Assembly: GCA_046726375.1 (NCBI GenBank)
Contig: JBKPAJ010000021.1
Span: forward strand, 1-64,000
Direction: 5' to 3'
DNA: 64,000 nucleotides
Source of the DNA: DASPWV01 sp046726375
GTDB lineage: Bacteria > Acidobacteriota > Vicinamibacteria > Vicinamibacterales > UBA2999
The translations under genes were made by a program, and so were the position numbers. Positions 54,258 through 64,000 of the stretch are shown here, in pieces (the first letter of the stretch is position 1; each line of letters starts with the position of its first letter). Under the pieces are notes generated by a model, which worked only from the letters and a program-made list of their open reading frames with translations, did no database searches and was not told the DNA's origin.

Positions 54258-54273
54258 CTCCAACATACTGGAG
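54258..54273 (+). promoter_or_regulatory. Candidate upstream activator site for the sigma-54 regulator
   Basis: A perfect inverted repeat CTCCA-N6-TGGAG. Its centre is about 115 bp upstream of the -24 element of the sigma-54 promoter and 50 bp upstream of the activator's own ATG. Enhancer sites of such activators usually lie 80-200 bp before the promoter. A 5-bp arm can occur by chance. Confidence 0.4.
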
Positions 54274-54377
54274 CATACACGGAATATCGGAGGCCCGCGC
54301 GGCCGTGTCAACCTGGTCCCACTCGCCTAACTGGTGCGCGCCATCGGGTTTCGGATGGCAGAACCCCATTCTTGACG

Positions 54378-54394
54378 CTGGCACGGCGAGTGCT
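54378..54394 (+). promoter_or_regulatory. Sigma-54 (-24/-12) promoter
   Basis: CTGGCACGGCGAGTGCT matches the YTGGCACGRNNNTTGCW consensus at all defined positions except one (G for the first T of TTGC). The invariant GG (54380-54381) and GC (54392-54393) are separated by the required 10 bp. The transcript should start near 54405, about 45 nt before the ATG of the DUF3302 gene. The promoter lies between a PAS-GAF sigma-54 activator and the export operon, which strongly supports the assignment. Confidence 0.75.
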
Positions 54395-54450
54395 GTCCCT
54401 CGGCGACAGGTCTGCCGACCACCGCCAGCGGCGTCGGAGACCGCTTGGTC

Positions 54451-55023
54451 ATGTTCATGGTTTCAGCCCCTACGGTCAGCGTCGGTCGATTCGCGGCTCG
54501 GTCGGTGTCCCGGGCGATGCTCGTCGGCCTGTGGACGTTCCTCCTCATGCTGTCGTTTCCGGCGCAGGCGAAGGCCTCGTTCCTCTCGCCCGAGCTCGAA
54601 GACAAGCTCGCCACGTTTCTGGCGCTCTTCGTCCTGTTCATCGTGCCCGTCGTGCTTATCGTTCTGTTCTGGATGGTCCACATCCTGCCCGAGAAGATTG
54701 CGCACAAGCGGCACCATCCTCAATTCGAGGCGATTCGAACGTTGTGCCTGCTGTCGCTCGTGTTCGGCGGCTTGCTCTGGCCCCTGGCCTGGATCTGGGC
54801 GTACACGAAACCGGTGATGCACAAGCTCGCCTACGGAAGCGACCTGCACCCGGATGCTATTGAGGAGGGTAGAGACGAGGGCGAACCGCTCCAAACGACG
54901 AGGCCGCTGCGCGATCGACTGGCGCGGCTGGAAACGCGAGCGATTCCGGAATCGGAACTGAAAGCGCTTCGCGCCGACATCGAGGCGCTGGAAGAGAAGT
55001 TCGCCGCGGAGGAGACGCGGTAA
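54451..55023 (+). CDS. DUF3302 inner-membrane protein (YiaW-like)
   Basis: About 190 residues; ATG 54451 is preferred, with TTG 54445 a close alternative because GGAG lies 5 nt before it. A signal-like N-terminal helix (VGLWTFLLMLSFPAQAKA) is followed by two membrane helices: LATFLALFVLFIVPVVLIVL with FWMVHILPEKIAHKRHHPQF just after, and LCLLSLVFGGLLWPLAWIWA. A charged helical C-terminal tail (about 140-188) follows. In E. coli YiaW (DUF3302) is encoded with the HlyD-like YiaV, the same pairing as here. It ends with TAA directly before the next ATG. It is probably a membrane partner of the adaptor; the molecular role is not known. Confidence 0.85.
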   Translation: MFMVSAPTVSVGRFAARSVSRAMLVGLWTFLLMLSFPAQAKASFLSPELEDKLATFLALFVLFIVPVVLIVLFWMVHILPEKIAHKRHHPQFEAIRTLCLLSLVFGGLLWPLAWIWAYTKPVMHKLAYGSDLHPDAIEEGRDEGEPLQTTRPLRDRLARLETRAIPESELKALRADIEALEEKFAAEETR

Positions 55024-56295
55024 ATGGAAATCCTGCTACTCGGCATCTATTCGTTTTTTGTCTGGCTGATCTTCATCAAGCTGAAGCTGCTGCCTTGGAC
55101 TACACCGTGGAAGGTCGCGGTCGCCATCTTCCCGGTGGTCGCGATCGCAATCATGCTGCTCCTGCTGAACATTGTTGCCCCAACCACGAGCGACGTGCGC
55201 GTGGTGAAGTACGTCGTCCCTGTGGTGGCGCAAGTGAGAGGGCGTGTCACTGAAGTGCCGGTGGAGAACAACCGACCAGTGAAGAAAGGCGACGTGCTGT
55301 TTCGGATCGATCCGACGCCGTACAAGAATGAGGTGCAATCGCTCGAGGCGCGCCTGGCGTCGGACGAGGCGAAGGTTGGCGCCGACCGAACACGGCTGAC
55401 TGAGGCACAAGCGAAGCTGACCGATGCGCAGTCAAACGAGCGACAGCTGGGGGAACAATTGAACCAGGCCAGCGGTCAGGTGGAGTCACTCTCGGCCTCC
55501 TACGGACTCGCAACCACGCGCGTCAAGCAGAACACCGAGCTCGTCGCGGCCGGCGCCGGAAACCGATTCGACCTCGAGCAGGCCCAGACCAACGTCAACG
55601 AACTGACGGCGCAGATCGCCGCGGCGCGGGCCGCCGAGCAGCAAGTCCGTGAAAAGCTCGAAGGCCGCGTCAATGGCGAGCTTGCAACCGTCGCGCAGGT
55701 CAAAGCGCAAATCGCCACCGCGCGCGCGCAGGTCCAAGTGTCGCAAGCGCAGGTCGACACGACGCGCGCGCAACTCGACACCGCGCGCTGGGATTTGTCG
55801 CAGACGGAAGTGGTCGCACCCGGCAACGGCACGATGGTGAATGTGATGCTCCGCCCGGGCTTCTTTGTCGCGGGCATGCCATTCAACGAGGTGATGACGT
55901 TCGTCGAGAACGAGTATCAGATTTTTGCGTTGTTCGGCCAGAACGAGCTGCACCAGGTTGAACCCGGCGATGAAGCTGAGATCACGCTCGACACCTACCC
56001 GGGCCGAATCATCAAGGCGCACGTGGACTCGGTGATCTGGGCGCAGGGACAAGGTCAGCTCGAGGCCTCCGGCGATCTGCCGCGGACCACGTTTGTCGCG
56101 CCGCCTGGACGGTTCCCGGTGAAGCTCGTGGTTGGCGAGCACGATCACGCACTGTTCCTCGCCGCGGGCGCGCGCGGAGCTGCCGCGATCTACACCAAGC
56201 ATCTCGCTCCCGTCCACATCATCAGAAAAGTGCTGTTGCGAGTGGAGTCGTACCTCGACTACATCATCATCAAGCACAACATCGCTCTGCACTGA
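55024..56295 (+). CDS. HlyD-family adaptor (YiaV/EmrA-like)
   Basis: 423 residues. Two N-terminal membrane helices (about 2-18 and 28-48, VAVAIFPVVAIAIMLLLLNI) lead to a lipoyl half (VVPVVAQVRGRVTEVPVENN with the RIDPTPYKNEVQSLEARLAS hallmark), a long Ala/Gln/Glu coiled coil (about 100-260), the second lipoyl half (VVAPGNGTMVNVMLRPGFFV), and a beta-barrel. It has no ATPase or MFS partner gene here; DUF3302 proteins are its usual neighbours. It should bridge inner membrane and the NodT channel encoded next (11-bp gap). The substrate is unknown; membrane-stress or lipid/antimicrobial export are possibilities. Confidence 0.9.
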   Translation: MEILLLGIYSFFVWLIFIKLKLLPWTTPWKVAVAIFPVVAIAIMLLLLNIVAPTTSDVRVVKYVVPVVAQVRGRVTEVPVENNRPVKKGDVLFRIDPTPYKNEVQSLEARLASDEAKVGADRTRLTEAQAKLTDAQSNERQLGEQLNQASGQVESLSASYGLATTRVKQNTELVAAGAGNRFDLEQAQTNVNELTAQIAAARAAEQQVREKLEGRVNGELATVAQVKAQIATARAQVQVSQAQVDTTRAQLDTARWDLSQTEVVAPGNGTMVNVMLRPGFFVAGMPFNEVMTFVENEYQIFALFGQNELHQVEPGDEAEITLDTYPGRIIKAHVDSVIWAQGQGQLEASGDLPRTTFVAPPGRFPVKLVVGEHDHALFLAAGARGAAAIYTKHLAPVHIIRKVLLRVESYLDYIIIKHNIALH

Positions 56296-56306
56296 GAGGA
56301 CCTGTG

Positions 56307-57773
56307 ATGGCTCGCCGTGTCGGCTCTGGCAGGTTGTTCCCAGCTGGCCGTGTTCTGGCGCCGTTGATCACAATGAGCTTCTTGCTGATGACGGCGTGCG
56401 CGGTCAAAGCGCCACCCGATGCGGCCGCGATCAAGAGTGAAGCAATGCCGACCGTGACGGTGCCGGGCGCATGGACCGCGGTGGGCGCCGGTTCCGGCGC
56501 TGTCGCCGACAGCTGGCTGGTGAGCTTCCGCGACGATCAACTCACGGCCGTCGTGAATGAAGCCATCGCCAATAACGCCGACCTGCGCGTGGGTGCCGCT
56601 CGCGTCGAACAGGCCATGCTGTTTGCGAAGCAGGCGGGGGCGCGTCTCTATCCCTCCGTCGACGTGCTCGCGCGGGGCGGCGGCAAACTGTCCGGCGACA
56701 GCTCGGGCCTGAAAGGTGCGGTGCTTACGGTCAACTGGGAACTCGATCTGTGGGGTCGCATCAGATACGGCCGCGCGGCGGCGTCCGAAGACGCGCAGTC
56801 GGCGGCATCCGATTTCGAGTATGCGCGACAGTCGATCGCTGCGGCGGTTGTCAGGAATTGGTTTCTCGCAACGGAAGCGCGGCTGCAAGCAGACGTGGCG
56901 CGCGGCACCATTGGTGAGAGCGAGGAATTGGTGCGTCTCGCCGAGACCCGTTCACGCATTGGCGTTGGCAACGACGAAGACGTCTTCATCGCACGGGCGT
57001 CGGTGGGGACCTATCGTGATGCGTTGCGCGAGATCGTACTGGCGCAGGAACAAGCCATTCGCGCGCTTGAACTGTTGATTGGTCGTTACCCCGCGAACGC
57101 GTTGAGCGTGCCGTCGCAATTGCCTGGCCAGCCCGATGCGGTGCCTCCGGGCCTCCCTTCCGAACTTCTCGAGCGTCGGCCTGATGTCGTCGCTGCCGAA
57201 CGCCGCGTGGCGGCGGCCTTCCACCGGGTTCATGAAGCCAAAGCTGCCCGTCTGCCCACAATCGCGTTGACAACCGGCGTCAGCTCGATTTCAAGCGATC
57301 TGTTCGTGCTCCAAAATCGGGACAACCCGATCTGGAACGCTGGCGCAAACCTGCTCGCGCCGATCTTCAGAGGCGGCGCGCTCCAAACGCAGGTCGAGAT
57401 TCGAACGGCGGAGCAGAAACAGGCGGTCGCAGCCTACGCATCGGTGGGTCTGCGCGCTTTTGGCGAAGTCGAGGGCGCGCTCTCAGCGGAGGCCGCCGCA
57501 CGCGAGCGCGAGCAGATTCTGACGGAGACACTCACCGAGTATCAGCGCGCCTTCGAGATCGTGCAGACGCAGTTCAAAGTCGGCAGCACGGATCTCCGCT
57601 TCGTGACACAGCGCCAACTCTCGCTCAACGCCACGCAAGCGGCGCTCATTCGTGTGCAGGCGGAACAACGCGTCCAGCGTGTGAACCTGCATCTGGCACT
57701 GGGGGGCAACTTCGAGCCGCGCCCGCAACAACCTCCAGAAGGATCGACGAGCTCGGATGCAAAGCCTCGGTGA
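56307..57773 (+). CDS. NodT-family outer-membrane efflux lipoprotein (TolC-like)
   Basis: 488 residues from ATG 56307. A lipobox at LMTAC (Cys31) marks it for lipidation. Two outer-membrane efflux repeats follow: SWLVSFRDDQLTAVVNEAIA, VNWELDLWGRIRYGRAAASE with a first helical pair, and LLERRPDVVAAERRVAAAFH with IWNAGANLLAPIFRGGAL in the second. These are the NodT/CusC pattern. It should trimerise to a channel-tunnel through the outer membrane. It is the third gene of the sigma-54-controlled operon, so DUF3302, HlyD and NodT form one envelope-spanning system. It may also serve the adaptor at 30.2 kb. Confidence 0.92.
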   Translation: MARRVGSGRLFPAGRVLAPLITMSFLLMTACAVKAPPDAAAIKSEAMPTVTVPGAWTAVGAGSGAVADSWLVSFRDDQLTAVVNEAIANNADLRVGAARVEQAMLFAKQAGARLYPSVDVLARGGGKLSGDSSGLKGAVLTVNWELDLWGRIRYGRAAASEDAQSAASDFEYARQSIAAAVVRNWFLATEARLQADVARGTIGESEELVRLAETRSRIGVGNDEDVFIARASVGTYRDALREIVLAQEQAIRALELLIGRYPANALSVPSQLPGQPDAVPPGLPSELLERRPDVVAAERRVAAAFHRVHEAKAARLPTIALTTGVSSISSDLFVLQNRDNPIWNAGANLLAPIFRGGALQTQVEIRTAEQKQAVAAYASVGLRAFGEVEGALSAEAAAREREQILTETLTEYQRAFEIVQTQFKVGSTDLRFVTQRQLSLNATQAALIRVQAEQRVQRVNLHLALGGNFEPRPQQPPEGSTSSDAKPR

Positions 57774-57875
57774 CGTCAAAAGATCGCCACCAAACTGCGA
57801 AGAACACGAAAAAAAACACGAAGGAACGCTTCCCAATCGCCGCCCTCCCGCGCACGCGAATCACGAGACCCCCAG

Positions 57876-59546
57876 TCAGTGTGACGGCAGCGAAGCCGGC
57901 GACGCACGCCGTTGCTCAGTGTTGGTAACGTACATGGTCTGTGACGGGAACGCGATCGCGGTTCCTGCCCGCTCGACGATCTCGGTCACGCGAAACAGGA
58001 GATGTTCCTGGATCTCGAGGAAGTGGGTCCAGTCGCGCGCGTAGATGTACGCGAAGACCTCCACGTCGAGTGAAAACGGTGCCAATCGAATGAACCGGAC
58101 CCGCACCGAGTCGCGATCGACCGATAAATGTTCGGAGAGCAATCGGGCGATGCCGTCAACCACGGCTTGTAACTCGTCGGAGGTTGTCTCGTAGCGAAGT
58201 CCGACGATCGGGTGAAACCAGAATTTGTCGCGCAACGACAGCGTCTCAACACTTGCGTTTGCGATCTGGCTATTCGGGATGCTGATCACGGTGCGATCGA
58301 GCGTCCGAATCCGCGTCGAGCGGAGACCGATATGGTCAACCGTGCCCGCCACCTCGCCCATTTTGAGGAAGTCGCCGACCCGGACCGCCTGATCGAAAAT
58401 CAACGAAGCGCCCGCGATCACGTTTTCCAGCGTTTTTTGTGCCGCGAGCGCGACCGCGATGCCGCCTACTCCGAGTCCCGCCAGCGCCGGCGTTGGGTCG
58501 ATATCGAAATGGCGCAAGGTGACGATCAGAGCGGCGAAGATCACCAGGACATCGACGCCGCGGCGGACCAGGCGCAGAAGCGATCGTGCGGCGGAGGCAT
58601 TTGCGGCCGAAAACCCCCGCTGAATGTATCGCTCGACCTCTCCTGTCACGAGGATCAGAATCCACGCGACGCTTGCGATCGTCAGGAGCCGTGCTGCGCT
58701 CGCCCCGACCTGGCGCACGAGCAACGAAAACGGTAGAGCGGCCAGGAACCAGCGAGTCAAGAGCGACAGGATTAAGAGGCGCACCGGAGCGGGCGCGCGG
58801 GGCGCGACGAGATTCGAACCCTCGAACGCCCGCCGCCACACGAGGCAGAACAAGGGCGTAAGTGCGCGGTTCAACAAAATCGTCGCGCCATAGAGCATCG
58901 GCACACCGAATGCGAGGACCACCCACTCGATGAGGCGGATTCCCGCCACGCGCGTGGTGGTGAGCACCCGCGGGACTCGGCTGATGCTTCGTTCGATCGC
59001 GATCTCTTCGTACACCGACGGAATCGCCTCGAGTGTCTTACTCGAGAACAGCCAGATCGGTCCCGGATCGCCACCCGGGAGCCGCTCCATGACGATGTCA
59101 AGGTTGCCGTCGGCGGTGTCGATTGATCCGACAAGTTCCAATGGAGGCGACGCGCCGAGCGCGCGTGACCCTTCTGGTTCGTCGCTGACCTGCGACATCC
59201 GTGCTGGAAATCGCGCATCGAGTACCACGAATAACTGGTGAGCGAGAGTCCAGGCCGCTTCGCCGCTCGATCGGGTGTTCAGATACTTGGTCGCGAGTTC
59301 GTTTTCGCCCCTCCGAGCCGCGCCCAAGAAACCGACGAGCGTGCCACGCGGAGTCGAGCGACCAAGCAGGTCTTGCGGGGGACCAGCTGGCCGCTCAGTC
59401 GGTGCCGGAGATGCCTCGCGCGGTGTCGATTGAGCGTGCGCGAAGACGCCGGACAGGAACAGGGCACCAACACACGCGCCGACGAGCATGTCGTTCCGCA
59501 GCCGTCGCCACGACGCGAGAGCTGGTTCATGTGGCCGCGAAATCAC
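57876..59546 (-). CDS. MscS-family mechanosensitive channel with periplasmic N-terminal domain
   Basis: 556 residues from GTG 59546, with GAGGGAG upstream. A signal-like helix (LVGACVGALFLSGVFAHAQ) and a periplasmic domain of about 150 residues precede several membrane helices. The MscS pore helix is PALAGLGVGGIAVALAAQKT with NVIAGASLIFDQAVRVGDFL. The beta domain motif GTVDHIGLRSTRIRTLDRTV and IPNSQIANA are characteristic, and an alpha-beta C-terminal domain follows (RFIRLAPFSLDVEVFAYI). MscS channels open under membrane tension to release solutes during osmotic downshock. It is convergent with the efflux operon and divergent from the porin at 59895. Confidence 0.92.
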   Translation of the reverse strand: MISRPHEPALASWRRLRNDMLVGACVGALFLSGVFAHAQSTPREASPAPTERPAGPPQDLLGRSTPRGTLVGFLGAARRGENELATKYLNTRSSGEAAWTLAHQLFVVLDARFPARMSQVSDEPEGSRALGASPPLELVGSIDTADGNLDIVMERLPGGDPGPIWLFSSKTLEAIPSVYEEIAIERSISRVPRVLTTTRVAGIRLIEWVVLAFGVPMLYGATILLNRALTPLFCLVWRRAFEGSNLVAPRAPAPVRLLILSLLTRWFLAALPFSLLVRQVGASAARLLTIASVAWILILVTGEVERYIQRGFSAANASAARSLLRLVRRGVDVLVIFAALIVTLRHFDIDPTPALAGLGVGGIAVALAAQKTLENVIAGASLIFDQAVRVGDFLKMGEVAGTVDHIGLRSTRIRTLDRTVISIPNSQIANASVETLSLRDKFWFHPIVGLRYETTSDELQAVVDGIARLLSEHLSVDRDSVRVRFIRLAPFSLDVEVFAYIYARDWTHFLEIQEHLLFRVTEIVERAGTAIAFPSQTMYVTNTEQRRASPASLPSH

Positions 59547-59894
59547 GCAACTCCCTCGCTGTCAATCCGAGACACCGCCGCGCGAGACACTGCGAACCAA
59601 ATGCCGAATTGACCGACGGCAAATCGGAGGCGCATGTGTCGTTACCTCAGGCACTTCCCCCGACATCCCGGAGCATATCCGACATTCCGGACGGCGTACG
59701 CCTGCCTGTCCCGGCGAGTGAATCAGGCACGCGGACCGAAGCGCCAACGACCGCAACGTTTTAGCGACCGAGTTTCTGTTCTGCCCTGCCGTGGCAAACG
59801 GAGTGCACGCATCCATCGGTCATGTCCCGGCAATTGGCGATCCGCCACGCGACCGCTGCGCGACAGTTTCCGAAGACCACGGCCCGGAGCAGAT
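59547..59894. other. Divergent intergenic region between MscS and porin genes
   Basis: Both promoters should lie here. No clear -35/-10 or -24/-12 pair stood out on either strand, and no supported gene is present. Confidence 0.4.
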
Positions 59895-61280
59895 ATGAGT
59901 CGCGCTACGCGAACAATTCTGATCGTCGTCTCGGTTCTGGTTGCGGTCTTGATGCCCATCGCAGTGCGGGCACAGGATCGAGCGCCAGGCCCGCCGCAGG
60001 AGACGCCTCCGCAGCCGGAAGAACGACCAACGGGTCTACCCACGCCGATCAAATGGACGTTCAACTTTGACGCCGGCTGGGGCACGTTTGGATTCGGGAA
60101 CTCTCTCTACGACAACCCGAAGGAACCGGGCGTTGAAGAGAACCTGAGTGATCAATGGTTTGAGGGCTACGTCAAACCCGCACTGTCAGCCACATACACG
60201 CTTGCCTCGTCCAGCCAGATTTACGGCAAGGTGAGCGCGGTGGGCGAACGCACGTACGGATCGGTCCCGGAGCCGTTCGGCACCGACGTCTCGTCGTTTG
60301 GGCCCGAGGACCTGTTCATCGGCTGGCGGTCGGGTCAGGCGCTCACCGCTGGCGAGAACGCCCTCGACTTTACACTCGGACGGAACCAGTACCGGCTTGG
60401 CCATGGTTTTTTGCTGTTCGACGGCGCAGCGGAAGGTGGAAGCCGTGGAGGCTACTGGACCAACGCGAGAAAGGCGTTCGAGTTCGCAGCGATCGGCCGC
60501 TTCAAGCCGGCCGCGCACACGGTTGAAACGTTCTATCTCGACAAAGACGAGCTCGACGAAAACGACAGCGGAAGCCGTCTGTGGGGCGCCAACTACGAAT
60601 ACGGCATCGGCGAGACCACAACGCTCGGCGCCACTTACATGAAATGGTTCGCCGATGCGGCCATCAAGCCTGGTCGTGACGGCTTGAATGTCTTCAACCT
60701 GCGGGCCTACACGTCACCAATTCCCAACGCGCCCGACCTCTCATTGGAAGTCGAGTACGCCGCCGAACGCAACGAGGACGCTCTCGACTCCAATGCGTGG
60801 ACGCTGCAGGGTGCGTACGAGCTGAGCGAGGTTACGTGGAAGCCGAAATTCAGCTACCGATACGCGTTCTTTCAGGGCGACGACCCGCAGACGACGGCGA
60901 ACGAAAACTTCGACCCGCTCTTCGTCGGCTTCTACGACTGGGGCAGCTGGTGGCAGGGCGAAATCGCCGGCGAGTACTTCCTCTCTAATTCGAATTTGAT
61001 CTCAAACCTGATTCGGGTTCACGTGACACCGAACGATGCGATCGGGGGCGGATTGATGTTTTTCAAATTCACGCTCGATCATCCCGAGGCGGCCGGACCG
61101 GGGGTCACCGACAAGAACGCGGCGTTCGAAACGGATCTCTACGTGGATTGGGAAGTGAACGCGAACTTCACCGTCAGCCTGGTCGGCGCGTATGCGGATC
61201 CAGGCAGGGCAGTGCAGCAGCTGACGGGCCGTACGAAGAGCTTCGGTTACGGAATGGTGTACGTCGGCTACAGTTTCTGA
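59895..61280 (+). CDS. Alginate-export-type outer-membrane porin
   Basis: 461 residues from ATG 59895; the frame is open upstream but the signal peptide (TILIVVSVLVAVLMPIAVRA) begins here. After a Pro/Glu-rich linker, the barrel starts with WTFNFDAGWGTFGFG and includes LDFTLGRNQYRLGHGFLLFD, EFAAIGRFKPAAHTVETFYL, LWGANYEYGIGETTTLGATY and a terminal FGYGMVYVGYSF. The pattern is that of the alginate_exp family of monomeric anionic porins. Such porins pass acidic sugars or other solutes. No alginate genes are near. It converges with the VIT-like gene at 61315. Confidence 0.82.
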   Translation: MSRATRTILIVVSVLVAVLMPIAVRAQDRAPGPPQETPPQPEERPTGLPTPIKWTFNFDAGWGTFGFGNSLYDNPKEPGVEENLSDQWFEGYVKPALSATYTLASSSQIYGKVSAVGERTYGSVPEPFGTDVSSFGPEDLFIGWRSGQALTAGENALDFTLGRNQYRLGHGFLLFDGAAEGGSRGGYWTNARKAFEFAAIGRFKPAAHTVETFYLDKDELDENDSGSRLWGANYEYGIGETTTLGATYMKWFADAAIKPGRDGLNVFNLRAYTSPIPNAPDLSLEVEYAAERNEDALDSNAWTLQGAYELSEVTWKPKFSYRYAFFQGDDPQTTANENFDPLFVGFYDWGSWWQGEIAGEYFLSNSNLISNLIRVHVTPNDAIGGGLMFFKFTLDHPEAAGPGVTDKNAAFETDLYVDWEVNANFTVSLVGAYADPGRAVQQLTGRTKSFGYGMVYVGYSF

Positions 61281-61314
61281 CAAGGAGCGTTCTACAGTTA
61301 CGTCGTCGCAACGC

Positions 61315-61965
61315 TTATCCGCCAAGCGCAATCGTGATCGCGACCAACGCGACACCCAGCAGCACCATGCTCAGTCCGGCTCGGAGCGGCTCATACCCCC
61401 CGTAGCGGGCGAGCATGAATCCGGCGGCAAACATCATGACCAGCGCGACGAAATTTGACGTGCGGAGCGCGACCTGAACCTCCCGGAAGACGAGGAAGGG
61501 GATCACCACCGGAAAGGTGGCAAGAAACACGAGCAGGAAAACAGCAACAGCCTTCAGCCAATCTTCCTTTGTTAACGAGACGCTCGGCAGATGCTCGAGC
61601 GAAAGCAGACCCTGACGTACCCGCTCGAGATCATCGCGCTTCAATGTTGCCGCCACGAGCGGCGGCATCGCATCGGCAATCGCGCCGTAGGCGTCCTCGC
61701 GGTCGCCCGCGGCGCGTACTGCGCGAAGCGTGAGCAGGCCATGGCCGCGTTCGGTGATCGAACTCATGAGAAACATCACCGCATCCACCAGCCCCCACGC
61801 GAGGTTGCATCCGATAACGCCGATGAGCAGAGTGCGAATCTCCTCGTGTCCCGCGCTGGCGGCGCTGATCGTGCCGGTAAAGGTCAAGGCCATAATCAGG
61901 CCGAACAGCACTTCCGAGATGCGCGAAACCGGATCGAGCAGGCGTTCGCGTGGGACAGCTCGCAT
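61315..61965 (-). CDS. VIT1/CCC1-like membrane protein
   Basis: 216 residues from ATG 61965, 4 bp after the glycosidase stop; a GTG at 61980 is the alternative and would overlap it. Five membrane segments can be seen: SEVLFGLIMALTFTGTISAA, LLIGVIGCNLAWGLVDAVMF, AVAVFLLVFLATFPVVIPFL, FVALVMMFAAGFMLARYGG and LSMVLLGVALVAITIALGG. A cytosolic domain with helices lies between the second and third. The first two segments match proteins annotated as VIT-family iron/manganese transporters, but the acidic metal-binding helices of true VIT1 are weak, so the metal role is uncertain. Confidence 0.6.
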   Translation of the reverse strand: MRAVPRERLLDPVSRISEVLFGLIMALTFTGTISAASAGHEEIRTLLIGVIGCNLAWGLVDAVMFLMSSITERGHGLLTLRAVRAAGDREDAYGAIADAMPPLVAATLKRDDLERVRQGLLSLEHLPSVSLTKEDWLKAVAVFLLVFLATFPVVIPFLVFREVQVALRTSNFVALVMMFAAGFMLARYGGYEPLRAGLSMVLLGVALVAITIALGG

Positions 61966-61969
61966 TGAA

Positions 61970-64000
<2,031 letters not shown>

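Overview
The window is a GC-rich bacterial chromosome segment. Its gene content points to Acidobacteriota, most likely the Vicinamibacteria side of the phylum. The evidence is three MacB/FtsX permeases of the acidobacterial type (two complete or nearly so, one cut by the left edge), two of them beside small PadR regulators; an ECF sigma factor overlapping a Ser/Thr kinase with a TolB/PD40 propeller; the N-terminal remnant of a second such kinase fused to a TonB-dependent-receptor fragment; and a DUF4159 protein. No rRNA, tRNA, CRISPR array, insertion sequence or phage gene was recognised. The taxonomic call is inferred from gene families, not from a marker gene.

Layout. 1-4.1 kb: two PadR/permease modules facing apart. 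4.2-7.3 kb: a GlcG/HbpS-like protein and a formyl-CoA:oxalate CoA-transferase-like gene followed by a ketopantoate-reductase-like gene. 8.0-9.0 kb: two decayed genes abutting head to head. 9.3-11.8 kb: a dienelactone hydrolase and a chimeric kinase/TonB-receptor ORF. 12.0-16.9 kb: a vanadium-haloperoxidase-like enzyme divergent from the sigma/kinase pair. 17.2-23 kb: DUF4159, a permease, and a second haloperoxidase-like protein that has lost a catalytic His. 23-31.4 kb: a radical SAM enzyme, an unknown secreted protein, and an ATPase-permease-adaptor efflux operon. 31.7-40.8 kb (minus strand): GAPDH, a PTS IIC-IIB-IIB' permease, a fused EIIA-HPr-EI protein, a LamB-type maltoporin, then a FadL-type porin. 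41-45 kb: more decayed genes (an acyl-CoA dehydratase activase fused to a radical SAM tail, an amidohydrolase tail) and a duplicated DUF6766 membrane protein. 45-51 kb: envelope and secreted proteins. 51-57.8 kb: two sigma-54 activators divergent from a DUF3302/HlyD/NodT export operon that carries a near-perfect sigma-54 promoter. 57.9-64 kb: an MscS channel, an alginate-export-type porin, a VIT-like membrane protein and a 5'-truncated GH63-like glycosidase.

How genes work together. The 31.7-38.6 kb block looks like a complete route for one sugar: a porin brings it across the outer membrane, the split PTS phosphorylates it on import, and GAPDH sits downstream in glycolysis. An ~87-bp element lies upstream of both the LamB-type and FadL-type porin genes as a near-identical direct repeat, which suggests shared control. 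The 54.4-57.8 kb operon probably builds a one-substrate tripartite efflux or envelope machine switched on by the adjacent PAS-GAF sigma-54 activator.

Caution. At least six genes show single frameshifts or fused fragments. Either the strain is losing genes here or the assembly carries indels; the two cannot be told apart from the sequence alone.
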